This document shows, piece after piece, positions 1 to 12,100 of a stretch of DNA of 64,000 bases. The stretch is from contig NW_026570245.1 in the NCBI RefSeq assembly GCF_019649055.1, positions 1-64,000 of the forward strand, written 5' to 3'. The position numbers and the translations under genes were made by a program. Source of the stretch: Paramacrobiotus metropolitanus (lineage: Eukaryota; Tardigrada; Eutardigrada; Parachela; Macrobiotidae). Under the pieces are notes generated by a model, which did not search any database, was not told the DNA's origin, and saw only the letters and a program-made list of their open reading frames with translations. Position 1 is the first letter of the stretch. Each line of letters begins with the position of its first letter.

Positions 1-491
1 TTTTTATTAGTTTTAATATTGGAAATTATGGATGGTTGTTTTAAGTATTAATATAATATTTTCTAGAATTATTATTAATTAATTACTAATAACTTTCTAT
101 CCAAAAATTGATCATGTTATGATTAAAAAAATTTGATGATAAATGATAATACAAGATATGTAAAAAATATATATTTTAATAAAAGAAAATTATTTTTGTA
201 TGTCTTATTTACGTTTGCTATTCCAGTTTAATTATTATTCAGCAATAAAATTAACATTATAATTATAAAGAAAATATGTGAAATAATTTTTTATTTTTTT
301 AAATAAAATAAATTGTTTTTGTTTCCTTTTTTACTGATTTTACTGCCATTTTTTTTATAAATAAATGTGATTAATATTGAGTATTTTAGATAATTGTCGA
401 ATAAATCGAAATTAATAATAGCCTTTTTTTTATTAATATTATTTTAATTTTTCCGTGATTTTTTGTGTAGATTTTGGCGTATTTAATTGAG
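1..491. other. AT-rich non-coding DNA, probably intron of an upstream gene
   Basis: The stretch is strongly AT-rich with homopolymer runs and no coding signature. It ends in an acceptor-like AG immediately before a sharp switch to GC-rich sequence, as seen at the exon borders of the other genes here. I therefore read it as the last intron of a gene that begins to the left of the window. Nothing else is visible. Confidence 0.4.
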
Positions 492-584
492 GGCCGGCGG
501 TCCAACGGGCGGCGACGCACGGCCAGCCGCACCGGGGCGGCGTCGGTGCAGTATCGCAAGCTGAAGACGGCCGACGAGGATTAG
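492..584 (+). CDS. Terminal exon of an unidentified gene (C-terminal about 30 residues)
   Basis: A short GC-rich island follows an AG at 490-491 and reads open to a TAG at 582-584. The encoded tail is basic and ends with the residues YRKLKTADED. The composition contrast with the AT-rich DNA on both sides matches the exons of the assigned genes. The peptide is too short and too low in complexity (Arg/Thr/Ser/Gly) to name a family. The rest of the gene must lie left of the window. The splice phase is not verifiable. It could also be a chance GC island. Confidence 0.4.
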   Translation, partial: GRRSNGRRRTASRTGAASVQYRKLKTADED

Positions 585-1749
585 GTTCGGTCTGGCGTGT
601 ATTTTGCGTGTGATTTATCTTGTTTTCGCGGAATAATGATTTCTCCTGTTTTTTTTTTAAATAAAATTAAATATGCACTGCTTTCTCGTGCCGGTTGTCA
701 TTTAATTTGTTTTTTGTTTGTCGATATTTGGCGCTTGAATTTAATTGTTAATATTCGTCTGCATCTGCACATTGTCGGTGTGTATCCATTTTTAAATAGC
801 GGCGCTTTAACTGTGATCCGATTTCCCGTTTAATGTTTTGCCATATAATCGAATTAATCGCGGATTTATTGTTCTCATTTTTCCCCGTGTTTTTGTCAAC
901 TTCATGCTGCATATTAAACGTGGTGTCTTGCAGGTCGGTCGATGTACTAGTATTTATTTGATTTTTAATAGACTGTACAATTTTGTAGCGTCATTGTATT
1001 TTTTATTTATTTTTGTAAATATTAATTTTTGTGTGGCAGAAATTATTATAACTAAATTACTAAACCAAAAAATTTTTAATTTTTTTTATTCTTTTACTGT
1101 ATAATTGATTGCATAATTTATCTTAGTTTTATTTGGCGTAAGTAATTTATTACATATTTTCGTTTTAAATTGATTTTATTCAACCGAAGTATTTTCTGAC
1201 GTAATTTTCGTTGATACGGAGTTTCATCTGCCCGAATTAATTTACAAAGTAGTTTTAACTTATAGTAATTTTAGTCAGCCGAAATAATTTATTATGCGTT
1301 GTTAGCTGATAATAAAAAATTCAGGTATAAATAAAAAAATATAAAATAAAAAAAGGAATTATAATATAAAATAAATATACAAATAATATTATTCAAAAAT
1401 TATTTTTACACATTCAGTTCATCTACAGCACTCTTACTTTTAATTATTGATATATAATATGTATTATTTTGACCACGTAAAATGTGAATTTCCTGTGTAT
1501 TTTTCGCTGAACATAATTTCCTTTTTTTTCCTACGTTAATCATCATCCGCGGATCGGCAGTTAATTACTTTTTATTACAATAGAAATACACCAAATAATC
1601 TGTGAGGGAACATCATCCATTAGCCGGCATTTCAACCCACTCTTGCATGCAAAACAAGCACTTTTCCCACCGCATATACTATACAGCAAATCTCTCTCTT
1701 CTCTGGACAAGTGAGCACCGCATTGTCTGGCCGCATATATACGAGTCGC
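585..1749. other. AT-rich intergenic DNA between two convergent genes
   Basis: No supported gene. The open frames here are short, low-complexity and lack splice or start context. This stretch separates the 3' end of the plus-strand terminal exon from the 3' end of the minus-strand GAS1-like gene, so it should contain both 3' UTRs. Confidence 0.5.
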
Positions 1750-3550
1750 TCATGTATAAAACAACAGCGCACCTGTTAAATAGCCTAAACTGACCGCGAC
1801 CACGACAGGTGACACGGACGACTGCACCGCTGTATTATACACCGGGATGTCTTCCTCGTAATCCCGCTCGTCGTCGTCCGCGGGCGGTGGGGCTGGCGTC
1901 AGCCGGTGCGCATTATTATTATTATTATTATTATTATGATTAGTGTCGAGCGCGTAATGCACGTTTTCCCCGGTGACCGCCAGCGCGATGAGCCGGCGGA
2001 AGGGGCGGGGCTTCCGTTCGTCCGCGGTGTGGGACGTTCGGACCGCCGCCCGGCTGCGGCTGAGCTGCCAGGCCAGGTCGAGGAGCGCGCGGGCGTCCTG
2101 CAGCTGCCAGCGCTGCTCGCCGCTCTCCTTATCGGCGTCGGCATCGTCGGCTGACGAAATGTCCTTATCTGCAACAGCCGGATTAAGCAATGCGGCCACT
2201 TGAAAGTTTCAAATTTCCCTCGGATAATCGGCCACTTGTTTTGACTATTCACCGATGCCGTTAAATGCGGCATTTTAGACGGTTTAACCTACATTCACGT
2301 GAGGTCAAGTTCGACAATAAAACACCGGCGTTCGTAAATTTTTCTAATCAAAGAAGAAACACAAACCATATTAATACCAGCAGAATATTATAAACCATAA
2401 TACCAGTAGAACAGAAAACAACTGACTAATTATTCCACAACTGGGCGAATTAAGAAATTATTTTAATAAAGCTGGCTAAGAAGAATTGGTTGAATTTTAA
2501 AGCAAAATAAATTATTTCAATAATTAACAATAGTTTAACAATATAAATTTAGTCCAGAATTTTACCGCAATAAAGTTTTCGATAGATTTATCGAAATGTA
2601 TCATGTCCAAAATATAACAAAATAATATATTCACACAAATGAAAAGATAAATTATTTTAAAATTTAACGAGAAAATTATGATATTATTGTGATGCAGTAA
2701 GTCAAATATTCCATTAAATAAGTGAAAAAATAAATTTACTTCCCGAAGTACAATGAAAAAATTCTTTCTATAATTATAAAAACATACTTCACTTTCACGT
2801 CCGAAAAAAATAATTCCATGCCATGAACTGTTCTCGTAATTCCACGAAAATATATTATTCCCCTATTTCGATAAATATTTCTAAATATCTTTCAACATTT
2901 CCTGCGCCACCCGTCCGGCTTACCGCTCTGCAGATGATTCTCCGTGACCCAGCGCTCCTCCTCCCCATCCCGTCCATAACACAACCGCGCCGTATTCCTT
3001 TTTTCCCTCAAACACACCTCCTCATCCTCCTCTTCACACCGGCATCCGCGCAGTCCCACCGCCTGCTCCTGCCGCTGCAGGACTTCCAAGCTATTCCGGC
3101 ATTTCTGACTACACCCCTGGCCCTTCAACATCCGCCGGCACAACCGGATAAAATACTCCCACGCCGTGCGGCACACCGCGTCGGCCCGGCACACCCTCTC
3201 CGCGGTGGCGCAGGACACCGTCGCGTTGCTGCGGAGCGCCTGCGCCACCTCCGCCGCGCAGCCGGCTCCCTCGAGGCGCTCCCGGAAGAGCAGGCACCCG
3301 GCGTCCTCGCAGCGGCACCGGCGGAATGCCGCGCCGAGCCGGTTGCCGAGTAAACCGATTAATCCGTCGCGACACCCGGGGAACAGTCACCGAGGGTGTC
3401 GGCGCACTCACTGCTGACGGTTAATAAATGTTCCCGGCAGTGGTCATCGGCGATGCAGTGCTCTTTCACGGCAGTACAACTCTCCAGGATCTCCTCATCC
3501 GCCGCGATTAAACCGGCGCAAATTATCAACAGGAATATTCTCTCCATCAT
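1750..3550 (-). CDS. GAS1/GFR-alpha-like cysteine-rich cell-surface protein
   Basis: Two exons: 3550-2924 and 2168-1750. The donor GTAAGC at 2923-2918 and the acceptor at 2171-2169 join in phase (G + AT = Asp). The start is one of two adjacent Met codons (3550 or 3547), followed by a hydrophobic signal peptide (MERIFLLIICAGLIA). Two cysteine-rich repeats follow. The second matches the GAS1 pattern closely: C-A-C-D-C, then FIRLC, then paired Cys, ending in ARLCYG. Exon 2 carries an Asp/Glu-rich linker, an Asn run and a C-terminal hydrophobic segment (VVVAVSLGYLTGALLFY) suited to a GPI signal or TM anchor. Total is about 348 residues, close to vertebrate GAS1 (about 345). GAS1 acts at the membrane as a Hedgehog co-receptor and is related to GDNF receptors. 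Exon 1 shows an apparent missing base near 3376-3384 in a CCCGGGG run: the frame before gives the first Cys repeat and the frame after gives the second. This is probably a sequencing error, otherwise a pseudogene. Confidence 0.8.
1912..1937. repeat. ATT microsatellite encoding an Asn run
   Basis: About eight ATT units in a row. They lie inside exon 2 of the GAS1-like gene, where the minus-strand AAT codons give a run of Asn. The run sits in the low-complexity linker between the Cys-rich domains and the C-terminal anchor, so length changes there should be tolerated. Confidence 0.8.
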
Positions 3551-3633
3551 TAAATAAATAAATTGATAACTCCGCAAAGACACGAAAATTATTGCAAAAA
3601 ATGGGTATTTAATCCGCGAGGAATATTAACGGG

Positions 3634-3702
3634 TTTTGCTGGTTGGAAAGACGATCAAACTGGCTCATTTAGAGAAAGTAAACGTCGTCAAAAAAGTGTA
3701 AT
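3634..3702 (+). repeat. Copy A of a three-copy dispersed repeat upstream of the GAS1-like gene
   Basis: Shares with copies B (3803-3855) and C (4563-4636) a core around ctggctcatttagag followed by aagtaaacg. Copies A and C also share the flank tgctggttgga. Copy A lies about 85 bp upstream of the GAS1-like start codon. Copies in a promoter region could be cis-regulatory, or remnants of a small transposon. Confidence 0.65.
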
Positions 3703-3802
3703 TATCAACCAAATACAACCGCGAATAATTTTAAAATTCCGTAAAAATCCCACAATTATTATTTAACGCGCGGTTGCAATATCAACATCACTAACGGCTG
3801 CA

Positions 3803-3855
3803 GCGGGATGAAAAGACGACCAAACTGGCTCATTTAGAGGAAGTAAACGTTGGCC
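3803..3855 (+). repeat. Copy B of the three-copy repeat
   Basis: The same core as copy A with one substitution (tttagaggaag in place of tttagagaaag) and more divergent flanks. It lies about 255 bp upstream of the GAS1-like start. Confidence 0.6.
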
Positions 3856-5150
3856 ACAATGGAGAATAGCAACAGGTTTATAGCGACACGTTGCCGATGA
3901 TAATATAACCACACAAATAATCTCGACACACGGCGCAGTGGAGCGTCTCAACTGACCAGCTGCTCCTTCGCGAATTGTGTTCCGGCATATGTAGAAACAA
4001 AATATATAAACCTTAACTACACGTGCAGACAGCAGCTCATAAAGTTCGCAGCGGGACGCTAAGGAGTTGTCCGGTAAGACGGTTAATCAGGCGCAGAAAG
4101 GCGCTGATTGGTTGGAGGGGGCGGGGACTGCGCCCGCTGACCAGTGGTCAAGCGGCGTACACGTATCAAGCGGATTAAGCCGGTGGCGGGCACGTACAGC
4201 AAACAGACGAGTGAATTAAGCTGTTTGCCCAGCAATCATCATCAATGTCCACTCATAACACGGCGATTATGGCGTTAGTACGGCGCAGACAGACTTATGT
4301 ATCCAGGCTGTAATTACCGCGAATGACGACATCTTGGTGAAATGTCACCCGATTGCATTCTGATACGTACAGATGTACTGTTTCCATTACTGCTTTTTTT
4401 TAAAATCACTTATTAATAAACTCTTAATGATAAAATTTAATAAGTCTTCGTAAAAAAAGCGTTTTCTACACTTGTTTAAGAAATAAAAATAAGGAAAAAC
4501 AATAATAAATTCTTATTCAATTTGTTTGTTATTTATTTTTGATTATTATTTATTCCGCGAAATGTGCTGGTTGGACAGACGACAAAACTGGCTCATTTAG
4601 AGAAAGTAAACGTCGCAACAAGTCGAAGGTGTAATTAATGGCAAACTTCAGCGAAAATTCGGCGAAATAAACCGGCAATTTCTGCATGGTTTTTTCAGGG
4701 TGTGGATTTCGTACTGACCGTTGCGAGTGGGTGGAGCCACTGCGGATGCGCTGATTGTTTCGAGTGTAATTGATTAGTTTGGCGGGACATTGTGCGCGAA
4801 TGTGCCTGTCAGCGCTGACGTTCAATTAGACGGCAGCGCGACGCGATCTAGATTATGAGTGTTGATGTATTGTTCCGGGGATGACTTTTCGGGGTGTAAG
4901 CGGAGACAGCCGGGGAGCGGGGGATTAATTACTGTGCGCCGGTGATTGATTAGCCTGTGCACTTCCGTGTATTAGTTGGCTGTATTGTCTGTACACTGTC
5001 CGGCATTGTCCGCCGGCTTAGCGGGACTCGTTAGGCCGCGGCCGCTAATTAGTCTCTCTCGCTACTGATCCTGCTGCGCCCATCCGCCGTACCTGTGCCT
5101 CACTTCGCACCTCATCAATTTACAGCTTGTCGCCGGCTAATTATACACCA
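3856..5150. other. Mixed-composition intergenic DNA upstream of the GAS1-like gene
   Basis: Apart from repeat copy C there is no gene. Parts (about 4020-4330 and 4660-5130) are GC-richer than the surroundings, as expected of upstream regulatory DNA, but I recognise no specific site. Confidence 0.4.
4563..4636 (+). repeat. Copy C of the three-copy repeat
   Basis: The core is identical to copy A over about 25 bp, and the match extends on both sides. It lies about 1 kb upstream of the GAS1-like start codon. Confidence 0.65.
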
Positions 5151-5640
5151 ACTAAGAAACATCATTTTTCGCAATTATACAGCAAAAGAAATGAAAGCAG
5201 AAAGAAAAATAATTTAGAATACTCATGAAAGAAAGCTGAAAAACGAAAATGAGAAGAAAATCAGACAAAGAAAAAAAGAAAATAAAAACAGAAGGGAAAA
5301 AAATGGGAAATAAAAAGAACGGATAGACACATAAATATGAAAAAAATGGGAATAAGAAACAGAAAAATGGAAATACGAAAAGAAAACGGGAAAATCAAAT
5401 AAAATAAAAATAAATGTAAATATTAAAATAGAAAAATACAGCAATAAGATTAAACAAAAGACTAAACTAAAAATAAGAAAATTAGCGAAAAAAGAAAAAT
5501 AAGAGGAAAAGAAACCCCGAAGTAAAAAAGCTGAAACAAAAATAAAAAAAAGAAAAATAAAAGAAAACCGTTTAAATAATCAAAATAAAATGCAGAAGAA
5601 AACTAAGAAAACAAATAAAAATTAAAGCAACCGGAAATTT
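5150..5640. repeat. Purine-rich low-complexity tract
   Basis: About 500 bp made almost entirely of A/G with occasional T on the plus strand (gaaaa, aagaaa, aaataaa words). The open frames in it are poly-Phe/Ser artefacts. The strand asymmetry is strong. No coding or structural feature is visible. Confidence 0.7.
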
Positions 5641-6479
5641 AAAAGTCAATATTTCCCAGTCAAATTTTCAGTTGTAAGCCAATCTGCGCCCGCAAAAGCT
5701 TGTATACTGTAAAAGTCGTACGCATTCCGTAATTAAATTAATCGCTTTTTATTATAAAATATTCAAGTACAATAATCAAATCGAATTGTCCATAAAATAC
5801 ACCGAGAATAATTCTGACGCGAATAAGTCTGAATAATCGTTGCCGGTAGCGGTTTTTATTTACCGACATCTGGTCGGAATACTGCGCAAATATTGACCAC
5901 AACTTGCCGAATAAATATCCCGGTATTTATGTTTAGTGACCAACCGATGCGGAATTATTTCCCATCAATAAATAAAAATGCCCGGACGCATGGAAATAAT
6001 CCAGGCATTTATCCGAGTAGTGTATGGTCAGCGCAGCGAACATTTTCGAACACGCCGGACCACACACGCCGCAGCCGGCATATTGTGGCTGCTTCGTCCA
6101 TCACTGGCGACTGTATATTGCCCAGCGGAGCGTCCCCGCGTCCAGCACACGTTATATGCGTTAACAAAGCAAAATAATTCATTCATCACGGGTAACAATG
6201 CGCCGTCAACGTGTGCTGGCCGGCCGCGCAGCGATAAATTAGCCCGGCCGAGTGACGACGCATTCCGCATATATGCGGATATACAGGGAAATTTAAATAG
6301 AACAATATGCGATTATGCATGTTGACAAGCCCGTTGGTGGCCAATTTAGACGCTGCATGCAGCCCGATATATCGCCGGTGATGACAGCCACGTTGATTAT
6401 GATATACTAGGCGCATTTACGTGATTGATGCCGATTCGGCCCGATCAGCATATCAAGTCGATGATTTTTAAATTATTTA
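5641..6479. other. Intergenic DNA without recognisable features
   Basis: Moderate GC with overlapping short frames on both strands. None has a recognisable domain or splice context. I see nothing to annotate. Confidence 0.4.
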
Positions 6480-6870
6480 AAATTTTCAAAGGTTTAAAAA
6501 TTATTTTTCCTACAAATAATTCAAAGAAAATTTTCTGGATCTTTTTTACGTCGGTTTGAATTATGGAAAATTAGATTTATCCTAAAAATAAATAACAGAA
6601 AATTGTCCCCGATTTTTCAACCTCATTTAAATGATGTAAAAGTATTTTTCTGTTGAAAATAATTAAAAGAAAATTGTCCGGATTTTTTATATCATTTAAG
6701 TGCTCTATACATAGATTCTTTATACAATAATTCACAGAAAATGGTCTGGACTTTTCTACATCATTTGAATGGTTTAAAAAAATAGACCGTATTTCTCGTA
6801 AAAATATTTTAAAGAAAATTGTCCGGGTTTTTTATATTATTTAAATAAAAAAAATTTATCCCTAAAATCG
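6480..6870. repeat. Degenerate tandem repeat, about 70-bp unit, about five copies
   Basis: The phrase agaaaattgtccgg with a following tttttatatcattta recurs in diverged form near 6526, 6597, 6664, 6732 and 6809. Spacing is about 67-77 bp. Unit divergence is high, so the array is old. Non-coding. Confidence 0.65.
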
Positions 6871-7379
6871 AATCAAATAAATCTACGGTTTTCATTTTTG
6901 TGGGGGAAAATGGAGGGTATCAGTGTGTGCCGGCGACTGCAGCAATCAATGGCCGTCTGCCTGTATAATATAAACCGATGAAAATTAGGCTGTGTCGCCG
7001 GTGCAATTGCTTTCCATTGGCCGTTTGCATCGTGTGTGGTCTGTTTTCATTGCTAATGCTACTCCGTGTCGCGCCCCATCCACCGTGTTTTTAATGTGCG
7101 AGAAATTGTTTTCAACTGCTTCCATTAACGTACAGCCCAGGGGAGCGTCATAATAAAATACGACTATAGTAGAAAAATTGGGAATTTTTTATTGAAAATA
7201 AACTGGATGCAAATTCTCGGAACAATAAAATTTTATTTCTTTTACAGCGCATATAAATTCATCAATTTATTTCAACTTATTCCAGAACACCAAGAGTTTT
7301 TCCATGAATCTAACTATTTTATAAAACGCGTAAAATAAAAGTGCCACCATTTTTTCCTTGTTTGTTATAATTAGATCCA

Positions 7380-7830
7380 ATTACTGTATTTTGTAGATTT
7401 ATTTACATTAAGCCAGAAATACAATTTCTAATGACCGTATTTTTCCTGATTATTAATGATAAAAGTTTCAGTTCTTTTTTTCCAATTCTGGAACAATTAA
7501 TCCTCAGTAATCCGGAAAAAAAATTATAAAGCCACTATTTTTCATTAATAAAATTTTTCTAAAAATTTCGAAATATTGTAACGTATTTTTCGTGATTATT
7601 GATGATAAGATTTTCAGTTCTTTTATAAATAACTATCTTCGACAAACGGGGGAATAAAATTTCTCATGTTACTTGTTAGCATCTTTCCTGAATTTTCCAC
7701 TTTTTAAAAGTACATAATTAATCCAGAATAATCCGGAAAAATTCCAAAGTCGGTATTTTTTATTAATAAAAATTTACAAAATGTCGAAATATTGTAAAAT
7801 ACGAATACGGCATTTTGCCTGATTTTTCGG
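7380..7830. repeat. Degenerate tandem repeat, about 150-210-bp unit
   Basis: A block containing gtatttttc, gattattaatgata, cagttctttt, taatccggaaaaa and cgaaatattgtaa recurs two to three times (from about 7434, 7577 and 7708). The order is conserved but spacing and bases have drifted. Non-coding. Confidence 0.55.
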
Positions 7831-7839
7831 TGAGCAGGG

Positions 7840-9133
7840 AATGATGCGCACATGTGCAAATCCGCGCCACTGACCACACACGACGCGTGCCAGCCAGTCA
7901 CGATAACGCCAACGTTGCAGCGCGGGCGGAATAATTCATGGAATGCCGTGGCAGTGCCGGCGATAATGTTAAAATTGTGGACGGGAGGCGGCGCGGGACT
8001 AGCATAATAAACACTGATTCACACTGTTGGAAAACTTTGCAACGTGGCATAATGCGCAAGGCGGAGATTCCGTGTTTTGGGAAGCCGGCAACCCGGCGCG
8101 GCCACCAGCGGCGGGTCAACGCCGAGGTCACCACGTCCACCAGTTCAACGCAACGGCGACAAACAACCGCCGCTGCGTTGAACTCATTTTCTTATAATTT
8201 TACTGTATTTTTCTGTTTATATGTATTTCTATTTCCTCCGCTCATTTTTATATGTATTGAGTGTTTATTTCCTTTGTAACCGAATTTATTCAACCGCATT
8301 CATAATCACTGAACATATTTAATGATTTATTGAATGGATTTTCTGTTTACTGAATCTGACATTACTGAACCAGATTTTCAATGTGCTGAATTAAGTATAA
8401 TTTTCTATTTAACACGGTAATACTTGATAACGGAAGTTTCTGATCAATTTTACTACTCTAATTTTGTTACTGAATGAATTTAAATAAGTACGCACTTCGC
8501 TACTCGAGTATTTGGTAAATTTTTACTGCATTTACTCATTTTCCAAAGTATATATGCAGTTTCCTTTTTCTCTATTTGCCGAATTTAATTTTTATTTACG
8601 GCATATATTCTACGTTTACGAGTTGAACTTTTCTACTTACTGAAATCTGTTTCCTATTTACAAAACTCATGTTTCTTCTGGCTAGATCGCTGCGATTATC
8701 CGTGCGGTAGAAACGCGCTTATCGGTCATTACGGAAGTGGTTGGAAAAATTCAGTTTTAACCACATCTTTCATTAATTCTATTTATTCCTGATATATTTT
8801 TGAACATTCTCAGCGGCGAAACATTTGTTTTCGGTTAGAAAAATGGCTTCATATAATGTGTAAAAAATATAATGCGCACTACAGATACCACATAAAGCGA
8901 TATGGGATTTTTCTTAAATTTATTTCGGCGTTAAATTACCTAAGAAAACTTAGTACCGACAGATCAGCTTCACGGCGGGCGCTGTAATATTCTTCCTCAG
9001 CAAATGGACGAAGAAAACTTGGTTAAGACACGCAGCACCGGAAGAGGCATTCTGCAGAAAAAGGCGAAACGATGCGGACAGTTCAACAGGTCAGGAAAAA
9101 AATCACGGAAGACAGTTTGGTCCGCTGTTGTTT
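7840..9133. other. Intergenic DNA, no gene seen
   Basis: The segment at 7840-8170 is GC-rich but has no recognisable coding content. The segment at 8280-8680 is T-rich with many scattered tactgaa words. The end of the stretch should contain the 3' UTR of EIF2B2. Confidence 0.4.
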
Positions 9134-12100
9134 TCACAGTTCTTCGTCGTCGGGATGGTAGAGCTCCGTCAGCAGCCGGTACACGTACGACGGCGCATTG
9201 CCTCCGCTGTTTAACAACGCCATTATGCATATTTAATTTTTCGGAGATTTTGAATATACAGGGGTGCCGCGCCAAGTTCGGACAGTTGTATAAAATGAAT
9301 TTTAAAATAGTTGTATTGATAGTTTTGCTTTTACTTTCTTAACATTGTTTGTGTAACTTTTTATTACGAATCTAGAACTGTCAAAACCAGTACGTTCTGA
9401 AATGCCAGTAGCGAGCCAAGCAGGGATTTAGGGGATGGGGTGGTGGTCGGATTTTGGGCGCTTATATCTGTCCCTCTAAACAATTCACCGACAGATATTG
9501 TTTCGTGGGTGTTTTGCAGACTATTAAGGGAACCAAAAGGTGTTCGTTACAAGTTGGCAAAAAATCGTGCTCCACCCGTGCCCGCGGTAGCCACGAAATA
9601 AGGTGTCTTTCCCATAGACTTGTATGTTACAACGCTCCTTAGGAACAATAGGGTTGCCCAGCGCACATGATGTGGAAACCTCGAATTAATATTTTCCATG
9701 CATGACGCATGGATAACATCATACAAATTTGACGTTTTGACTGAAATCAATTGCGCAAGCGGGGAGGTGGTTGAGCCGAACAAGTGGAACAAAAAAACGT
9801 CAAAGCTGGAGATTAAAAAAGTTGTAGCTGTTGTTTGAACTACTGGGAACGGAATATCCCGGGCCTGTTGTGAGGATAAAAGAACTCAAATTGACGTTCA
9901 GGGTTTCTAGAACAAGATTTTTCCAAAAACATTCACATAAGGCACCCTGCGACTGTACGGCGAGCAAGGCAGAGGAGGTCACCCTCCAGTTTTCGGGTGT
10001 CTGCAGTCAGACTGCAAAGGTCACGAACGCCTGATTGAAATCGTCTGGAAGATAGACTGATTTGCAGAAGGACTTAATGACAAACAGTTTAGAGCTATTG
10101 CTTTTAGACTACAACATCGACAGAATTTGTTAGCAAATTTTTAAAGGGGCAGAAACAAACAAGTTCGATGGGTCGAACCACTTTTTTCAGGTGGTCTGTT
10201 CTAGTTTTTCTTCTACTATAATCCAAAGCACGTTCTCAGTAGGGAAACCTGGAGTGCAAAAGATGTTGGACACACGCAGGGATCATATTAGCATTTGATA
10301 AGTTTTTGTTTGGTGGTGGATGATTTATGGGAAATTTTTAGAAAAACTGTCCGAACTTGGCGCGGCACCCCTGTAATATATTATTTTCTGCTGGTATAAA
10401 AGACAATAATCTACACATTTATTTTATATTTTCTGACACTTTCAAATAATATTTTTATATGGCCAACATTTTTTAAATTCTCCAAGATATATTTTGTCAT
10501 ACACCATTTTCTTTATGAAAACCAGTTGTACAGTAGATACGTTTCTTATATCCATTTTTTGGACATTTTCTACTCGTATATTTCATCTCTTAAATATTAT
10601 TTCTTATCGCCCGTTTTAGTAGTGTTTCTACAACACAATATCAAATATTCTTATTAGAATTTCTCGTTGTTTATTTGATTCTTAAATTTGTTTAATTAAT
10701 TACAGTTAATTATTGTTTAATTAATTTTAGTTATTAACTTTATTCTTAATTTCTTTTAAATATTTTTACGGGTAGATTTGACTGACATGTTGGAGATGAA
10801 GAGCGTGACGAGCTCGGGTGGGACGTAGTCGAAGACGGGATTGACCAGGTGGACGGCGGAGAGGATCTCGCCCTCGGAATAGCTCAGCACATCCTCCGGC
10901 GTGACGAATTTATTAAAGGCATCCTGCAGCATTCATTGGCTATTTAATCAACATTATTTTCTGAATTAAAAATCACGGGAATTCTCTTTATACTCGTGGG
11001 CATTTTTCGCGTTATTTATTTCATGAAAATAATAATGAGAAGAATAAAATATTCAAGATTACATATCCGGCAAGCGGTAGCAGTGTATTTAACTAATCCC
11101 TGTTTTCGATATTAATCCGAAAATCAGTTCTGGCGATTTTCTACTTATCACACATCTCTTCCGCTAATTATTATTATTTTTTGCATTAATTATCAGCAAT
11201 GTTTATAGTTATTTTTTTAAATGTTATGCAATTTTTTGTGAATTTTTATCCCGTAATCAGTTGAATTAATTTAACCCATTTGCGAACACAACTTGCAGAA
11301 TTTGTAAAACGAAGGAAATCTACAAATAAAAAGCATAATTTACCTGATCATACGTGCAGAGATACTGCGGCGCCAACTTGAACATGGCCGCGCACACCAC
11401 CAACTGCAAACAATCCCAATTAATCACACCGGAAACAAGCGTCAAGGGAAACGTCCATACCGGGACGGAATAGTGTTTGGCGGCCAAGGCGATCGTGTGG
11501 CTACCGCTGACGGCCTTCAGTCTGCAATTCAGCCCCCAAAGTTAACAAATTTCTTTAAAATTCACAACTTATCTTGGAGAATTTCTCAAAAATTAATTCT
11601 TTTCATTTTTAATTTCCTTATTTTCTTAAAACAAAATTTAAATCAAATTTATCACAATTATTTCCCTCGGGAACACGAATACTGTGCGGAATATGTATTG
11701 TAAAACCATCCGAAAAATGTAAAAATTATTGTAAAAATTATATAAAATTTATCTTTAAAATTTATTGAACAAATATTCACTGCAACGAACTGTTTGGTCG
11801 TTTTTATTTGGAAATTCATTGTATTTGGTGTGAGAGAAAATGAGATAACATACCCGCCGTTGGCGAGGACGGTGTGGGTGCCGATGATGACCTTGTTGAC
11901 GCGGGACATCATGGCGAAGACGGCCGAGTCGGTGATGATGGTGGTGGGGATGGGCGGGGTGTGCTCGGCCAGGCGTTTGGCCATTAAATGCCCGTGGAAG
12001 AACGGCGCCGCCTCCGCCACGATCACGTGGAATTTCCGCTTCTTCGCCGCATGCTACCGCCGGAGAACAACATTCTTCGTGCTCGGAAATGCAGCAGTGT

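Noticed and set aside
5223-5444. Phe/Ser-rich minus-strand frame
   Set aside because: Produced by the purine-rich low-complexity tract.
9547-10034. Possible transposase in the Tc1/mariner-type element
   Set aside because: No frame on either strand shows a helix-turn-helix plus DDE/D pattern; the frames are short and unrelated to the family.
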